A stretch of 64,000 nt of DNA from Alteriqipengyuania halimionae (GTDB lineage Bacteria > Pseudomonadota > Alphaproteobacteria > Sphingomonadales > Sphingomonadaceae), in the NCBI RefSeq assembly GCF_009827575.1, contig NZ_WTYR01000001.1, positions 930,001 to 994,000 of the forward strand, given 5' to 3'. The first letter of the stretch is position 1; each line of letters begins with the position of its first letter. The notes below the pieces were generated by a model that was not told the DNA's origin, did not search any database, and was given only the letters and a program-made list of their open reading frames with translations. Shown here in pieces: positions 48,247-57,350 of this stretch. Position numbers and translations under genes: made by a program.

Positions 48247-48265
48247 TGTGAAGACAGGAAAGCAA

Positions 48266-49678
48266 ATGGCTGACAAGTATGACGTAATCGTGTTGGGCTC
48301 GGGCCCCGGTGGCTATGTGGCAGCAATCCGCTGCGCACAGCTCGGGCTGAAGACCGCGATCGTCGAGCGGGAATTGCTGGGCGGCATCTGCCTCAACTGG
48401 GGCTGCATCCCGACCAAGGCGCTGCTCCGCAGTGCCGAGATCCTGCACTATGCCCAGCATGCGAAGGATTACGGCCTCAAGATCGCGGGCGAGATCGAGG
48501 CCGATCTGGACGCTGTCGTGAAGCGCAGCCGCGGGGTCGCCAAACAACTCAATCAGGGCGTCACGCACCTGATGAAGAAGAACAAGATCGCGGTGCATAT
48601 GGGCGAGGGGCGGCTCACCGGGCCGACCAGCCTTACTGTCAAAGGCGAGAAGGGCGAAGAGAAGCTCGAAGCCAAGCACGTGATCGTCGCCACCGGCGCA
48701 CGCGCACGCGACCTGCCCTTTGCCAAGGCCGACGGCGAACGCGTGTGGACCTACCGCCACGCGATGACTCCCAAGGAAATGCCCAAGAAGCTGCTGGTAA
48801 TCGGATCGGGCGCGATCGGGATCGAGTTCGCCAGCTTCTACAACGACATGGGCGTCGACGTGACCGTGGTCGAAATGCTCGACCGGATCGTGCCGGTGGA
48901 AGACAAGGACGTGTCCGCCTTCCTCGAAAAGTCGCTGACCAAGCAGGGCATCGAGATCATGACCGGCGCAGGCGTCGAGGCGCTCGATGTGTCCGATAAC
49001 TGCGTGAAGGCGAAGATCAAGGCGAAGGACGGCAAGGTCGCCGAGACCGAGTTCTCCCATTGCATCGTCGCCATCGGCATCGTGCCCAATACCGAGGAGA
49101 TCGGGCTAGACAAGCTGGCCGAAATGGATCGCGGCTTCATCCAGATCGACGATTACGGGCGTACCAAATCGAAGGGTTTGTGGGCGATCGGCGATTGCAC
49201 GCCTGGGCCGTGGCTGGCGCACAAGGCGAGCCATGAAGGCGTCACAGCTGCCGAGGCTATCGCGCAGGAACTGGGCAACAAGGATGTCCACCCGCATCCG
49301 CTCGACCGCGCGAACATCCCGGGCTGCACTTATTGCCACCCGCAGATCGCCAGCGTCGGCCTGACCGAGGAGAAGGCCAGGGAAGCCGGTTACGAAGTGA
49401 AGGCCGGCACGTTCCCCTTCATCGGCAATGGGAAGGCGATCGCGCTGGGCGAGGCCGAGGGCTTCACCAAGACGGTGTTCGACGCCAAGACCGGCGAGTT
49501 GCTGGGTGCGCACATGGTCGGCGCTGAAGTGACCGAAATGATCCAGGGCTTCGTCGTCGGCAAGACGCTGGAAACGACCGAAGCGGAGCTGATGCAGACA
49601 GTGTTTCCGCATCCCACGATCAGCGAGAGCATGCACGAAAGCGTACTCGCCAGCTACGGACGCGCACTGCACATCTAG
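48266..49678 (+). CDS. lpdA: Dihydrolipoyl dehydrogenase
   Basis: E3 of the 2-oxoacid dehydrogenases; 470 residues. FAD motif VIVLGSGPGGYVAAIRCAQL, redox disulfide GGICLNWGCIPTKALL, NAD motif LLVIGSGAIGIEFASFYNDMG, and the C-terminal FPHPTISESMHE with the catalytic histidine are all present. ATG 48266 (MADKYDVIVLGS) follows AGGAAAG and is preferred to a GTG at 48248. It serves pyruvate dehydrogenase with pdhC, and perhaps 2-oxoglutarate dehydrogenase. Confidence 0.97.
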   Translation: MADKYDVIVLGSGPGGYVAAIRCAQLGLKTAIVERELLGGICLNWGCIPTKALLRSAEILHYAQHAKDYGLKIAGEIEADLDAVVKRSRGVAKQLNQGVTHLMKKNKIAVHMGEGRLTGPTSLTVKGEKGEEKLEAKHVIVATGARARDLPFAKADGERVWTYRHAMTPKEMPKKLLVIGSGAIGIEFASFYNDMGVDVTVVEMLDRIVPVEDKDVSAFLEKSLTKQGIEIMTGAGVEALDVSDNCVKAKIKAKDGKVAETEFSHCIVAIGIVPNTEEIGLDKLAEMDRGFIQIDDYGRTKSKGLWAIGDCTPGPWLAHKASHEGVTAAEAIAQELGNKDVHPHPLDRANIPGCTYCHPQIASVGLTEEKAREAGYEVKAGTFPFIGNGKAIALGEAEGFTKTVFDAKTGELLGAHMVGAEVTEMIQGFVVGKTLETTEAELMQTVFPHPTISESMHESVLASYGRALHI

Positions 49679-49788
49679 GCCCTATTCGGGGCGCTGGGCG
49701 CATGCCCGGCACTTCCTGGCGCAATCGGGGCCTCTCCCGGAAACCGACCCGAGCGCAAAAGCGTTAGGGTCGCAAAGGAGAGGTTTCC

Positions 49789-49959
49789 GTGGAATACGAA
49801 ATTCGCGACAATCCCGAAGTCGATTACGACGAGCAGGGCCAGGTCATCGAGAAACATTCGGCGTTGAAGAACCAGTCTTCGGTCGAGGCGAACGACTACC
49901 CCGCGCGCAAGCGCAAGCAGTCCGCCGCACTTGTAAAACCCGAGGAAGAGAGCGCGTAA
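49789..49959 (+). CDS. Small 56-residue protein
   Basis: A GTG at 49789 opens a 56-residue frame (beginning MEYEIRDNPEVDYDEQGQVI) preceded by a strong GGAGAGG ribosome site and followed 26 bases later by a clear terminator. It is highly charged, first acidic and then basic (YPARKRKQSAALVKPEEES), with no membrane segment or cysteine. I do not recognise the family. The good ribosome site and terminator make it more likely real than the average short frame. Confidence 0.6.
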   Translation: MEYEIRDNPEVDYDEQGQVIEKHSALKNQSSVEANDYPARKRKQSAALVKPEEESA

Positions 49960-49984
49960 CCACGCAACCGACGTCGATAAACGG

Positions 49985-50016
49985 AAAAGGGCCGCCCCGC
50001 TGGACGGCCCTTTTTC
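49985..50016 (+). terminator. Rho-independent terminator
   Basis: GGGCCG (49989-49994) and CGGCCC (50005-50010) form a stem with a 10-base loop, extended by AAAA/TTTT, and five Ts follow at 50011-50015. It ends the 49789 gene, and its symmetric form could also end transcription of the tRNA on the minus strand. Confidence 0.9.
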
Positions 50017-50035
50017 TGTTGAACGAGCCACGCTC

Positions 50036-50125
50036 TGGCGGATGGGGTGGGATTCGAACCCACGGTGAGCTTGCACCCACGCCGGTTTTCAAGACCGGTG
50101 CATTCGACCACTCTGCCACCCATCC
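50036..50125 (-). tRNA. tRNA-Ser (anticodon UGA)
   Basis: The minus strand folds into a cloverleaf with a long variable arm. The acceptor stem is GGATGGG with CCCATCC. The anticodon stem is CCGGT/ACCGG, and the anticodon loop CTTGAAA gives TGA, reading UCA serine codons. The T arm is GTGGG-TTCGAAT-CCCAC. The discriminator is G, and CCA is encoded (50036-50038 on the plus strand read as TGG). The 5' end is at 50125. Confidence 0.96.
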
Positions 50126-50230
50126 GGTTCGAACAGCGCTAGAGATCGCAGGCGGCGCGGTAAAGCCACGGATTATCGCCTGCTGCGGTTTTGTCGCTTG
50201 ACGTTAACCCGCTATGTGCAACGGAAAGCC

Positions 50231-51262
50231 ATGTCTTTGATCAAATCTTTCATCCTCTTCTGTGCCGCTGCATTGGCCAGCCTTCCCGTCACGGCCTGTG
50301 CGCAGGACAATCTGGGCTTCGATGCCTATCTCGAACTCGTCGCGGCCAAGGCCCGCGGGGAAGGGGTGAGCGAAAGCGCGATCCGCCAGGTGCTCGACGG
50401 CTTGACCGAAAACCCCCGCGTGGTGGCGCTCGACCGAGGGCAGCCCGGCTCGACAGCGCAGCGCGATCCGAATTACTTTCCGCCCTTCCAGCCTTACTTC
50501 CGCCGCACCGTAGACGCTGCGCGGATCGCAGGCGGACGCCGCACGCTTCGCAATCTCGGGCCGCTCGCCGACCGGGTCGAGCGCGAATACGGTGTTCCTG
50601 CGGAAATCCTTGTCGCGATCTGGGGCAAGGAAAGCGCCTATGGCGCGGTGAAGGGCGATTTCGATCTTGCCCGCGCGCTCGCCACGCTGGCCTATGAAGG
50701 GCGCCGCCGCGACCTGTTCGAGCCCGAACTGATCGACCTGATGAAGATGGTCGATCGCGGCGTGCCCCGCGCGCGCCTTGTCGGCAGCTGGGCCGGAGCG
50801 TTCGGCAATCCGCAATTCCTGCCCTCGGTCTATCTCCGTATCGCGAAGGACGGCGACGGCGATGGTGATGCCGATATCTGGAACTCTCCCGCCGATACGC
50901 TGGCCTCGATCGCCAGCTATTTCGTCGATGCCGGATGGCAGCCGGGCCTGCCCTGGGGTGTGCCGACGGTTGTGCCCAGCGGGTTCGACCGTACGCTGCT
51001 CGAAAACCCGATGCAGGCGCCTTATTGTCCGCGCGTCCACGTTCGCCACGCCCCTTGGAAGACCGTGCGCGAATGGCGTGCGCTGGGGATCGTTCCCGCG
51101 GCGCCGATTTCTGACGACACTCTGGTCAGCCTGATCGAGCCTGATGGCCCGGGCAATACGGCCTATCTTTTGACGTCGAATTATCGCACCATCCTCGAAT
51201 ACAATTGCTCGAATTTTTACGCTTTGGGGGTAGGGCTGCTTGCCAATGAGATTGCACGCTAG
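50231..51262 (+). CDS. mltB: MltB-type lytic murein transglycosylase
   Basis: Cleaves the glycan strands of peptidoglycan, forming 1,6-anhydromuropeptides; about 343 residues. The signal peptide MSLIKSFILFCAAALASLP ends near VTACAQ, a possible lipobox. The catalytic glutamate lies in ILVAIWGKESAYGAVKGDF, and GSWAGAFGNPQFLPSVYL is the MltB-family signature. ATG 50231 follows GGAAAGCC; the frame is open from 50198. It overlaps the next gene, and together with RlpA and DacC it forms a peptidoglycan group. Confidence 0.92.
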   Translation: MSLIKSFILFCAAALASLPVTACAQDNLGFDAYLELVAAKARGEGVSESAIRQVLDGLTENPRVVALDRGQPGSTAQRDPNYFPPFQPYFRRTVDAARIAGGRRTLRNLGPLADRVEREYGVPAEILVAIWGKESAYGAVKGDFDLARALATLAYEGRRRDLFEPELIDLMKMVDRGVPRARLVGSWAGAFGNPQFLPSVYLRIAKDGDGDGDADIWNSPADTLASIASYFVDAGWQPGLPWGVPTVVPSGFDRTLLENPMQAPYCPRVHVRHAPWKTVREWRALGIVPAAPISDDTLVSLIEPDGPGNTAYLLTSNYRTILEYNCSNFYALGVGLLANEIAR

Positions 51263-52196
51263 AGCCATCGCCGCATCGTCACTCGCCGCTCTCGTGGCCT
51301 CTTGCACTTCGCTGGGGCTGGGGGATGATCCGTGGGGCGGCCAGGAAGAGCCCGCTATTGCGTCGGATCCCTTCGGTCCTTCGGGCGACTATCCAGTGGT
51401 GATCGGACCTCCCTATACCATCGGTTCGGTGACCTACACGCCAGACGACGCGCTCAATTACGACGCCGTCGGCTATGCGATCGCCGACGAGGCGGGAGCG
51501 CTCGGTATTTCCGCCTCGCATCACACACTGCCCCTGCCAAGCTACGTCGAAGTGACCGAGCTTGACGAAGGACACACGATTCTCGCCAGAGTCGAACGGC
51601 GCGGCCCGATGGGTAGCAACGACCTGCTAGCCCTCAGCCCTGCAGCCATGGCTCAACTCGGCATATCGGGCGTAACACCGGTGCGGGTGCGCAGGGTCAA
51701 TCCGCCCGAGAGCGAGCGCACGCTCCTGCGCTCGGATGCCGAGGCGTCGATGCGGATGGAAACGCCTGGCGGTCTGTTGACGGTCTTGCGCCGCAAGCTT
51801 CCCGCCGCTTCCGAAGCCGCCGGCATCCGTCCGGAGGAGGTTCCGGAGCCGCGAATCACGCCGACACCCATTCCGTCTGTCGCACCACGTCCTGCTCCGA
51901 TGCCGAGTCCCGCGGCGACACCGGAACCCTTGCCAAACATCAGCCCCACCCCGGAGCCTTCGCTTGAGCCCACCGCACCGGTCGCAAAGACCGGCTATTT
52001 CGTTCAGGCCGGAGCCTATTCGGAGCGTGAGAGTGCCGATCGTGTGGCAGCGAAGATCAACGGGACAGTCTATCCCGCCGGTCGCCTTTGGCGCGTACGC
52101 ACTGGTCCGTTTGCTTCTGCCGCAGAGGCCGAACGCGATCTCGCCAGGGTGCGAACCGCTGGCTATTCCGACGCGCGTGTCGTGTTCGAGGACTGA
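51246..52196 (+). CDS. rlpA: RlpA-like SPOR-domain lipoprotein with degenerate DPBB domain
   Basis: About 316 residues. The lipobox LVASC ends the signal peptide. A DPBB domain follows (YTPDDALNYDAVGYAIADEA, ASHHTLPLPSYVEVTELDEG), in which the normal NDRGPF segment reads ERRGPM, so the catalytic aspartate is absent while the H in HHTLP remains. A long Pro/Pro-Ser linker leads to a C-terminal SPOR domain (KTGYFVQAGAYSERESADRVA), which binds denuded glycan at the septum. Probably it anchors at the division site rather than cutting glycan. ATG 51246 is inside TTGCCAATG. Confidence 0.85.
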   Translation: MRLHARAIAASSLAALVASCTSLGLGDDPWGGQEEPAIASDPFGPSGDYPVVIGPPYTIGSVTYTPDDALNYDAVGYAIADEAGALGISASHHTLPLPSYVEVTELDEGHTILARVERRGPMGSNDLLALSPAAMAQLGISGVTPVRVRRVNPPESERTLLRSDAEASMRMETPGGLLTVLRRKLPAASEAAGIRPEEVPEPRITPTPIPSVAPRPAPMPSPAATPEPLPNISPTPEPSLEPTAPVAKTGYFVQAGAYSERESADRVAAKINGTVYPAGRLWRVRTGPFASAAEAERDLARVRTAGYSDARVVFED

Positions 52197-52205
52197 TCAG
52201 GTCTC

Positions 52206-53402
52206 ATGATATGCAATTGCAAGGCGTTGATGTTCGGCGCAATGGTCGCGGCCGCAGCGTTGGCCCCGATGGAGAGTGCTGGTCAACAAGGGCCTTCGAT
52301 CTCGCTCGGCGGAACGACGATTGCCCCTCCGCCCGAGGTCGAGCGCGCACCGGTTGTCTTGCTGGTCGATCTGGGAACCGGGCAGACCCTCTACGAAAAG
52401 AACGCGGATCGGCGATTTATGCCTGCCTCGGTCACAAAGACCATGACCGCCTACACCGCCTTCGAGATGATCGGGCGCGGCGAAATCGATCTCCGGCAGC
52501 CTTTCACCATGGACGAGGAAACTTTCCGGGCCTGGCGCAGGCGCGGGTCGACGATGTTTCTGGGGCTCGGTGAACGTGTGACGGTCGCGGATCTGCTCCA
52601 CGGTATTTTGACGATCTCCGCCAATGACGGGTCGGCGCTGCTTGCGCGCGGTGCGGCCGGAAGTATCGAAAACTGGACCGCGCGAATGAACGCGGAAGCC
52701 CGCAAGATCGGCATGCGCGACAGCGCATTCGGGTCTCCCAACGGATTTCCCGACGAAGGGCGGACCTACACTTCGGCTCGCGATCTCATCGCGCTCGCCC
52801 AGGCGATCGTGACACGGCACCCGAAGAAATACGCGGCCTTCTTTGGCAAGCCGACGCTCGAATGGAACGGGATCGAGCAGGACAATCACGATCCCATGAT
52901 CGGCAAGATCCGCGGCGCGGATGGCTTCAAGACCGGGTTTACCCACGAGGCGGGTTACACCTATCTCGGCTCGGCCGAGCGGGATGGCCGTAGACTCGCC
53001 GTGGCCATCGCCGGTGCCGAAAGTAGCCGCGATCGCGATGCGCTGGCACGCGCCATGATCGAATGGGGGTTCTCAGCGTGGCAGCCGCGTCGTCTGTTCG
53101 CCGATGGTGCAGAGGTCGCGCGAGCCAAGGTGCAGCAGGGCGCCGCCTCCTCGGTGGGGCTCGAGGCGCCGCGCGATTATCATCTCGACGTGCCGACCGG
53201 CAGCCGAGGCGACATCGATTTGCGCGTAGCCTATCGCGGGCCTCTCGTCGCTCCGATCAAGGCGGGCGAGACGGTGGCGAGGTTGCAGATCAGGGTTGAT
53301 GGCGAACTGGTGCAGAGCGCGCCGCTCGTTGCCGCGAAGGACGTCGCACAGGCCGGGACCATCGATCGCCTCGAAAACGGGCTGCTGGGATGGCTGCGAT
53401 GA
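52206..53402 (+). CDS. dacC: D-alanyl-D-alanine carboxypeptidase (PBP5/6 type)
   Basis: Serine carboxypeptidase that trims peptidoglycan stem peptides; 398 residues. The signal peptide is cleaved near ESAGQQ. The active serine SxxK is PASVTKTMTAY near residues 78-88, SxN is TISANDGSA, and KTG is DGFKTGFTHEAG. A C-terminal PBP5-type domain (LDVPTGSRGDIDLRV) follows. It starts ten bases after the RlpA-like gene and overlaps tmk by four bases. Confidence 0.95.
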   Translation: MICNCKALMFGAMVAAAALAPMESAGQQGPSISLGGTTIAPPPEVERAPVVLLVDLGTGQTLYEKNADRRFMPASVTKTMTAYTAFEMIGRGEIDLRQPFTMDEETFRAWRRRGSTMFLGLGERVTVADLLHGILTISANDGSALLARGAAGSIENWTARMNAEARKIGMRDSAFGSPNGFPDEGRTYTSARDLIALAQAIVTRHPKKYAAFFGKPTLEWNGIEQDNHDPMIGKIRGADGFKTGFTHEAGYTYLGSAERDGRRLAVAIAGAESSRDRDALARAMIEWGFSAWQPRRLFADGAEVARAKVQQGAASSVGLEAPRDYHLDVPTGSRGDIDLRVAYRGPLVAPIKAGETVARLQIRVDGELVQSAPLVAAKDVAQAGTIDRLENGLLGWLR

Positions 53403-54034
53403 GCGGGCGCTTCATTACCTTCGAAGGCGGCGAGGGCGTTGGCAAATCGACGCAAGCAAAGCTCCTGGTCGCCGCGCTGCAAGAACAAGGCATCTCCTGC
53501 ACACTGACCCGCGAGCCGGGAGGAACAGAGGGCGCGGAAGCGATTCGCAACCTGCTGCTCGATGGCGATGGCTTCGGCGCGCGTGCCGAGGCATTGCTGT
53601 TTGCCGCCGCCCGCGCCGATCATGTCGATCGCTTGATACGCCCTGCGCTCGAACGCGGCGAATGGGTGGTGTGCGACCGTTTTCTCGATTCGAGCCGCGC
53701 CTATCAGGGCGGGGCAGGGGACCTCGGTGACGAGGCAGTGCTGCGATTGCACGAGATCGGCAGCGCGGGCCTGCTCCCCGATCGGACGTTGCTTTTCACC
53801 CTTCCTTCCGCCGAAGCAGAAGCGAGGCTAGACGCGCGCGACGGAGGCATCAGCGATGCGATCGGCTCTCGTGGCAGAGACTATCACGCAGCCGTCGCCA
53901 GCAACTTTGCCCGGCTCGCCGATGAGGATTCGACCCGCTTCGCCACGATCGATGCGAGCGGCACTCCCGGCGAAGTCCACGCACGAGTGCTCGCGGCGCT
54001 GAAAGACTTGATCGAGGCGGATGGCGTATGCTGA
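53399..54034 (+). CDS. tmk: Thymidylate kinase
   Basis: Phosphorylates dTMP to dTDP; 211 residues. The P-loop is FEGGEGVGKSTQAKL near residues 7-21, TREPGGTEGAEAIR follows, and DRFLDSSRAYQGGAG is the DR[YFH] and LID region. ATG 53399 within the dacC stop (ATGA) is chosen over ATG 53390. It overlaps holB by seven bases, consistent with a replication gene pair. Confidence 0.96.
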   Translation: MSGRFITFEGGEGVGKSTQAKLLVAALQEQGISCTLTREPGGTEGAEAIRNLLLDGDGFGARAEALLFAAARADHVDRLIRPALERGEWVVCDRFLDSSRAYQGGAGDLGDEAVLRLHEIGSAGLLPDRTLLFTLPSAEAEARLDARDGGISDAIGSRGRDYHAAVASNFARLADEDSTRFATIDASGTPGEVHARVLAALKDLIEADGVC

Positions 54035-54984
54035 TCGGCCACCAGAATGCGGTCTCGACGTGGCAATCCGCCATGGATGGCGGGAAACTGCATCATGCCT
54101 GGTTGCTCGCAGGCCCGTCAGGGGTCGGAAAAGCGACCTTCGCGTGGAAATGCGCTGCCCAACTGGTCGGTGCCGATGGACCGGAGAGCCCGGTTGCGGA
54201 AAACCATCCCGATATCCTCGAATTGAGCCGGCCCCCGGCCGACGACAAGGAAGCGCGCAATCGCGACGAAGGCAAGCCCTACAAGCGTAAGCGCAACATC
54301 TCGGTCGACCAGATCCGAGGCTTGCAGCGGCGTTTGAACACGCGTCCAACGCTCGGCGCGTGCCGCGCCATCATCGTCGATCCTGCCGACGATCTGGAGG
54401 CAAGCGCGGCCAACGCGCTGCTCAAAAGCCTGGAAGAACCGCCGGCAGGCAACGTGTTTTTCCTCGTGACCCACAGGCCGGGACGCCTTCTCCCGACGAT
54501 ACGCTCGCGTTGCCGAACATTGCGGTTCGAACCGCTGGCCGAAGACCAGGTTCGTGGCATCGTCGCCAGCGAGCGACCGGAAGCCGATCCTGGAGCGATT
54601 GACCGGGCCGTGGCCGGGGCGTTCGGATCGCCGGGTGCCGCGATGACGTGGCTCGACGAGGACATGGGCAAGCTCGATGCCGCGATGCGCGCGCTGATCG
54701 CCGAAGGTGACAACGGTATGGAGCGGCGCGGAGCACTCGCTGCCGCGATTGGCGCCCGCCCTACACCCGAACGTATCGCTGCAATCTTCACCCTGGGGCG
54801 TCGTCTGCTGACCTCGCGCCTTCGGTCGGCGCCCCCGCTGCAGCGCCAGCGCATCATCGATGCCCATGCGGACCTCGTCTCTCTGGCAGCCCGTGCGCCA
54901 ACGGCCAATTTCGATCCCGGATTGCTGGCGATGGAGATTGGCGGCTTGCTGGCCTCCGCCGCGCTCCCTAGAGAGGCTGCCTAA
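54028..54984 (+). CDS. holB: DNA polymerase III subunit delta'
   Basis: Clamp-loader subunit; 318 residues. The N-terminal part has HAWLLAGPSGVGKATFAWK (Walker-A-like), the CRAIIVDPADDLEASAANALLKSLEEPP stretch in separate conserved pieces, and FFLVTHRPGRLLPTIRSRC (SRC motif). The zinc-finger cysteines of E. coli delta' are not seen in the PPADDKEARNRD region. It follows tmk with a seven-base overlap and precedes metG by 27 bases, the usual tmk-holB-metG-tatD order of alphaproteobacteria. Confidence 0.94.
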   Translation: MLIGHQNAVSTWQSAMDGGKLHHAWLLAGPSGVGKATFAWKCAAQLVGADGPESPVAENHPDILELSRPPADDKEARNRDEGKPYKRKRNISVDQIRGLQRRLNTRPTLGACRAIIVDPADDLEASAANALLKSLEEPPAGNVFFLVTHRPGRLLPTIRSRCRTLRFEPLAEDQVRGIVASERPEADPGAIDRAVAGAFGSPGAAMTWLDEDMGKLDAAMRALIAEGDNGMERRGALAAAIGARPTPERIAAIFTLGRRLLTSRLRSAPPLQRQRIIDAHADLVSLAARAPTANFDPGLLAMEIGGLLASAALPREAA

Positions 54985-55011
54985 CCACAATTCGGAAAGT
55001 CAGGCCACCGG

Positions 55012-56574
55012 GTGAGCAAACCCTATTACATTACCACTGCCATCAGCTATCCCAATGGCAAGCCCCATATCGGCCACGCCTACGAAGCGATCGCCGCCGA
55101 CGTCATTGCGCGCTTCCAGCGAATGTCCGGGCGCAAAGTGCGCTTTCAGACCGGCACCGACGAGCATGGGCTGAAAGTCTATCAGAAGGCCCGCGATGTG
55201 GGCCGCGAACCGCGCGATCTTGCCGACGAGATGACGTCGCACTTCATTGCGATGGGTGAAAAGCTCAACATCTCCTACGATCGCTTCCAGCGGACGGTCG
55301 ATCCCGATCACCATAGTGCAAGCCAGGAGATCTGGCGGCGGATGGAAGCCAATGGCGATCTCTATCTCGATCGCTACGAAGGCTGGTACTCGGTTCGCGA
55401 CGAAGCCTATTACGATGAGAGCGAGCTGGGCGAAGGGGAGGGCGGCGAAAAACTCTCTCCGCAGGGCACGCCGGTCGAATGGACGGCAGAGGAGAGTTGG
55501 TTCTTCCGCCTGTCGAATTATGCCGACAGACTGCTCGCATTATATGCGGATCATCCGTCTTTTATCGCTCCCGAACGCAGTCGGAACGAGATCATACGCT
55601 TTGTCGAAGGCGGCCTGAAGGATCTCTCGGTTTCGCGCACCAGTTTCGACTGGGGCGTGAAGGTACCCGATAGTGACGGGCACGTGATGTATGTCTGGGT
55701 CGATGCGCTCACCAATTACATCTCCGGCCTCGGTTTTCCCGACGAAACCGAAGAGTGGCGAACTTTCTGGCCCTGCGATCTTCATCTGATCGGCAAGGAC
55801 ATCACGCGCTTTCATGCGGTGTACTGGCCGGCTTTCCTCATGAGCGCCGGAATCGAACTGCCCAAGCAAGTGTTCGCCCATGGTTTCGTGCTCAATCGCG
55901 GGCGCAAGGAATCGAAATCCGAGGGGAATGTCACCGACCCCCTGGCGCTCGCCGATACCTACGGTGTCGATCCGGTCCGCTATTTCCTGATGCGCGAGAT
56001 CGCTTTCGGGCAGGACGGTTCCTATTCCGACGAAGCCATCGTGACGCGCGCAAACGCCGAGCTTGCGAACAGCTTCGGCAACTTCGCCCAGCGCATTCTT
56101 TCCATGGTTCACAAGAACATGGATGGGAAACTTACGGCTGGATATGAAGTTTCCGACGAGGACTCCAAACTCGAGAAAACGGTCGCCAACGCGATCGGAG
56201 AACTGCGCACCGATTTCGAAGCGCTGAACTTCAGCGAAGGTCTCGACGCGTGGATGCGCGCCGTGTTTGCCTGCAACCAATATATCGATGATCAAGCACC
56301 ATGGGCGCTGCGCAAAACCGATCCCGAGCGAATGCAGGCCGTGCTGATGACGTGCTTCCGCCTGGTCCGTCCGCTTGCGCTTGCGCTGCGGCCGGTGACG
56401 CCTGAAGCCGCTGACAAGCTGCTCGACCAGATCGGGATGGGCGAAAACCGTGATTTCTCCGCGCTCGACGAAGCCGGTTGGTTCGATGCTCTCACTGGAT
56501 CGGACTTCACGCTCGAAAAGCCGCAAGGCGTGTTCCCCCGGCTCGAGCTGCCTTCAGGGAAGGGGGAGGGGTGA
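55012..56574 (+). CDS. metG: Methionine--tRNA ligase
   Basis: Class I synthetase for tRNA-Met; 520 residues from a GTG at 55012. The HIGH motif is NGKPHIGHAYEAIAAD, and the KMSKS-type loop is GRKESKSEGNVTDPLAL. No C-terminal tRNA-binding EMAP domain is present, so it is the short form. RTSFDWGVKVP and YVWVDALTNYISGLG are typical. Its stop overlaps the start of the tatD gene by one base. Confidence 0.97.
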   Translation: MSKPYYITTAISYPNGKPHIGHAYEAIAADVIARFQRMSGRKVRFQTGTDEHGLKVYQKARDVGREPRDLADEMTSHFIAMGEKLNISYDRFQRTVDPDHHSASQEIWRRMEANGDLYLDRYEGWYSVRDEAYYDESELGEGEGGEKLSPQGTPVEWTAEESWFFRLSNYADRLLALYADHPSFIAPERSRNEIIRFVEGGLKDLSVSRTSFDWGVKVPDSDGHVMYVWVDALTNYISGLGFPDETEEWRTFWPCDLHLIGKDITRFHAVYWPAFLMSAGIELPKQVFAHGFVLNRGRKESKSEGNVTDPLALADTYGVDPVRYFLMREIAFGQDGSYSDEAIVTRANAELANSFGNFAQRILSMVHKNMDGKLTAGYEVSDEDSKLEKTVANAIGELRTDFEALNFSEGLDAWMRAVFACNQYIDDQAPWALRKTDPERMQAVLMTCFRLVRPLALALRPVTPEAADKLLDQIGMGENRDFSALDEAGWFDALTGSDFTLEKPQGVFPRLELPSGKGEG

Positions 56575-57350
56575 TGCTCGTCGATTCGCACTGCCATCTC
56601 AATTATGAAGGCCTGGTCGAGGATCAGGATTCCGTTCTCGACCGCGCGCGCAGTGCCGGGATCGGCAAGTTCCTGAACATCTCGACGCGCGAGAGCGAGT
56701 GGGACGATATCGTCGCCACGGCAGAGCGAAACGAGGATGTCTTCGCCAGCATCGGGATCCACCCGCATCACGCCGACGAACACCAGCACGTCGATGAGGA
56801 CAGGCTGCGCGAAGCAGTCGATCATCCCAAGGTGATCGGAATCGGCGAAACCGGGCTCGATTACTACTACGAGCATTCCGATCGCGAAGCGCAGCAGCGC
56901 CTGTTTCGCCGGCACATTACCGTGTGCCGCGAAACGCGTCTGCCGCTGATCATCCATACCCGTGACGCAGAGGACGACACACTTTCGATCCTGCGCGACG
57001 AGATGGAGAAGGGCGATTTTCCCGCATTGATCCATTGCTTCACCGCGTCCGATGCGTTTGGCGAGGCGGTCCTCGATCTGGGCCTGACGATCTCGATTTC
57101 GGGCATCGTGACCTTCAAGAACGCGAAGGAATTGCAGGCCACTGCGGCCAAGGTTCCCGAGGATCGGCTGTTGGTGGAAACCGATTCGCCGTTTCTCGCT
57201 CCAGTCCCGCATCGCGGCAAGACCTGCGAGCCAGCCTATGTTGCCGACACCGCGCGGTTCGTGGCCGAACTGCGCAGCACCACACCCGAGCAACTTGCCG
57301 AGGTCACGACGCGGAATTTCTTCGGACTGTTCACGAAAGCGGCCGCATGA
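56574..57350 (+). CDS. tatD: TatD family metal-dependent deoxyribonuclease
   Basis: Metal-dependent hydrolase, 258 residues, of the TatD/YcfH type. The metal motif LVDSHCHLNYEG starts the protein, GIHPHHADEHQ and GETGLDYYYEHSD follow, and LLVETDSPFLAP supplies the last aspartate. The ATG at 56574 overlaps the metG stop and opens directly onto the conserved LVDSHCHL. It overlaps the next gene by four bases. Confidence 0.95.
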   Translation: MLVDSHCHLNYEGLVEDQDSVLDRARSAGIGKFLNISTRESEWDDIVATAERNEDVFASIGIHPHHADEHQHVDEDRLREAVDHPKVIGIGETGLDYYYEHSDREAQQRLFRRHITVCRETRLPLIIHTRDAEDDTLSILRDEMEKGDFPALIHCFTASDAFGEAVLDLGLTISISGIVTFKNAKELQATAAKVPEDRLLVETDSPFLAPVPHRGKTCEPAYVADTARFVAELRSTTPEQLAEVTTRNFFGLFTKAAA

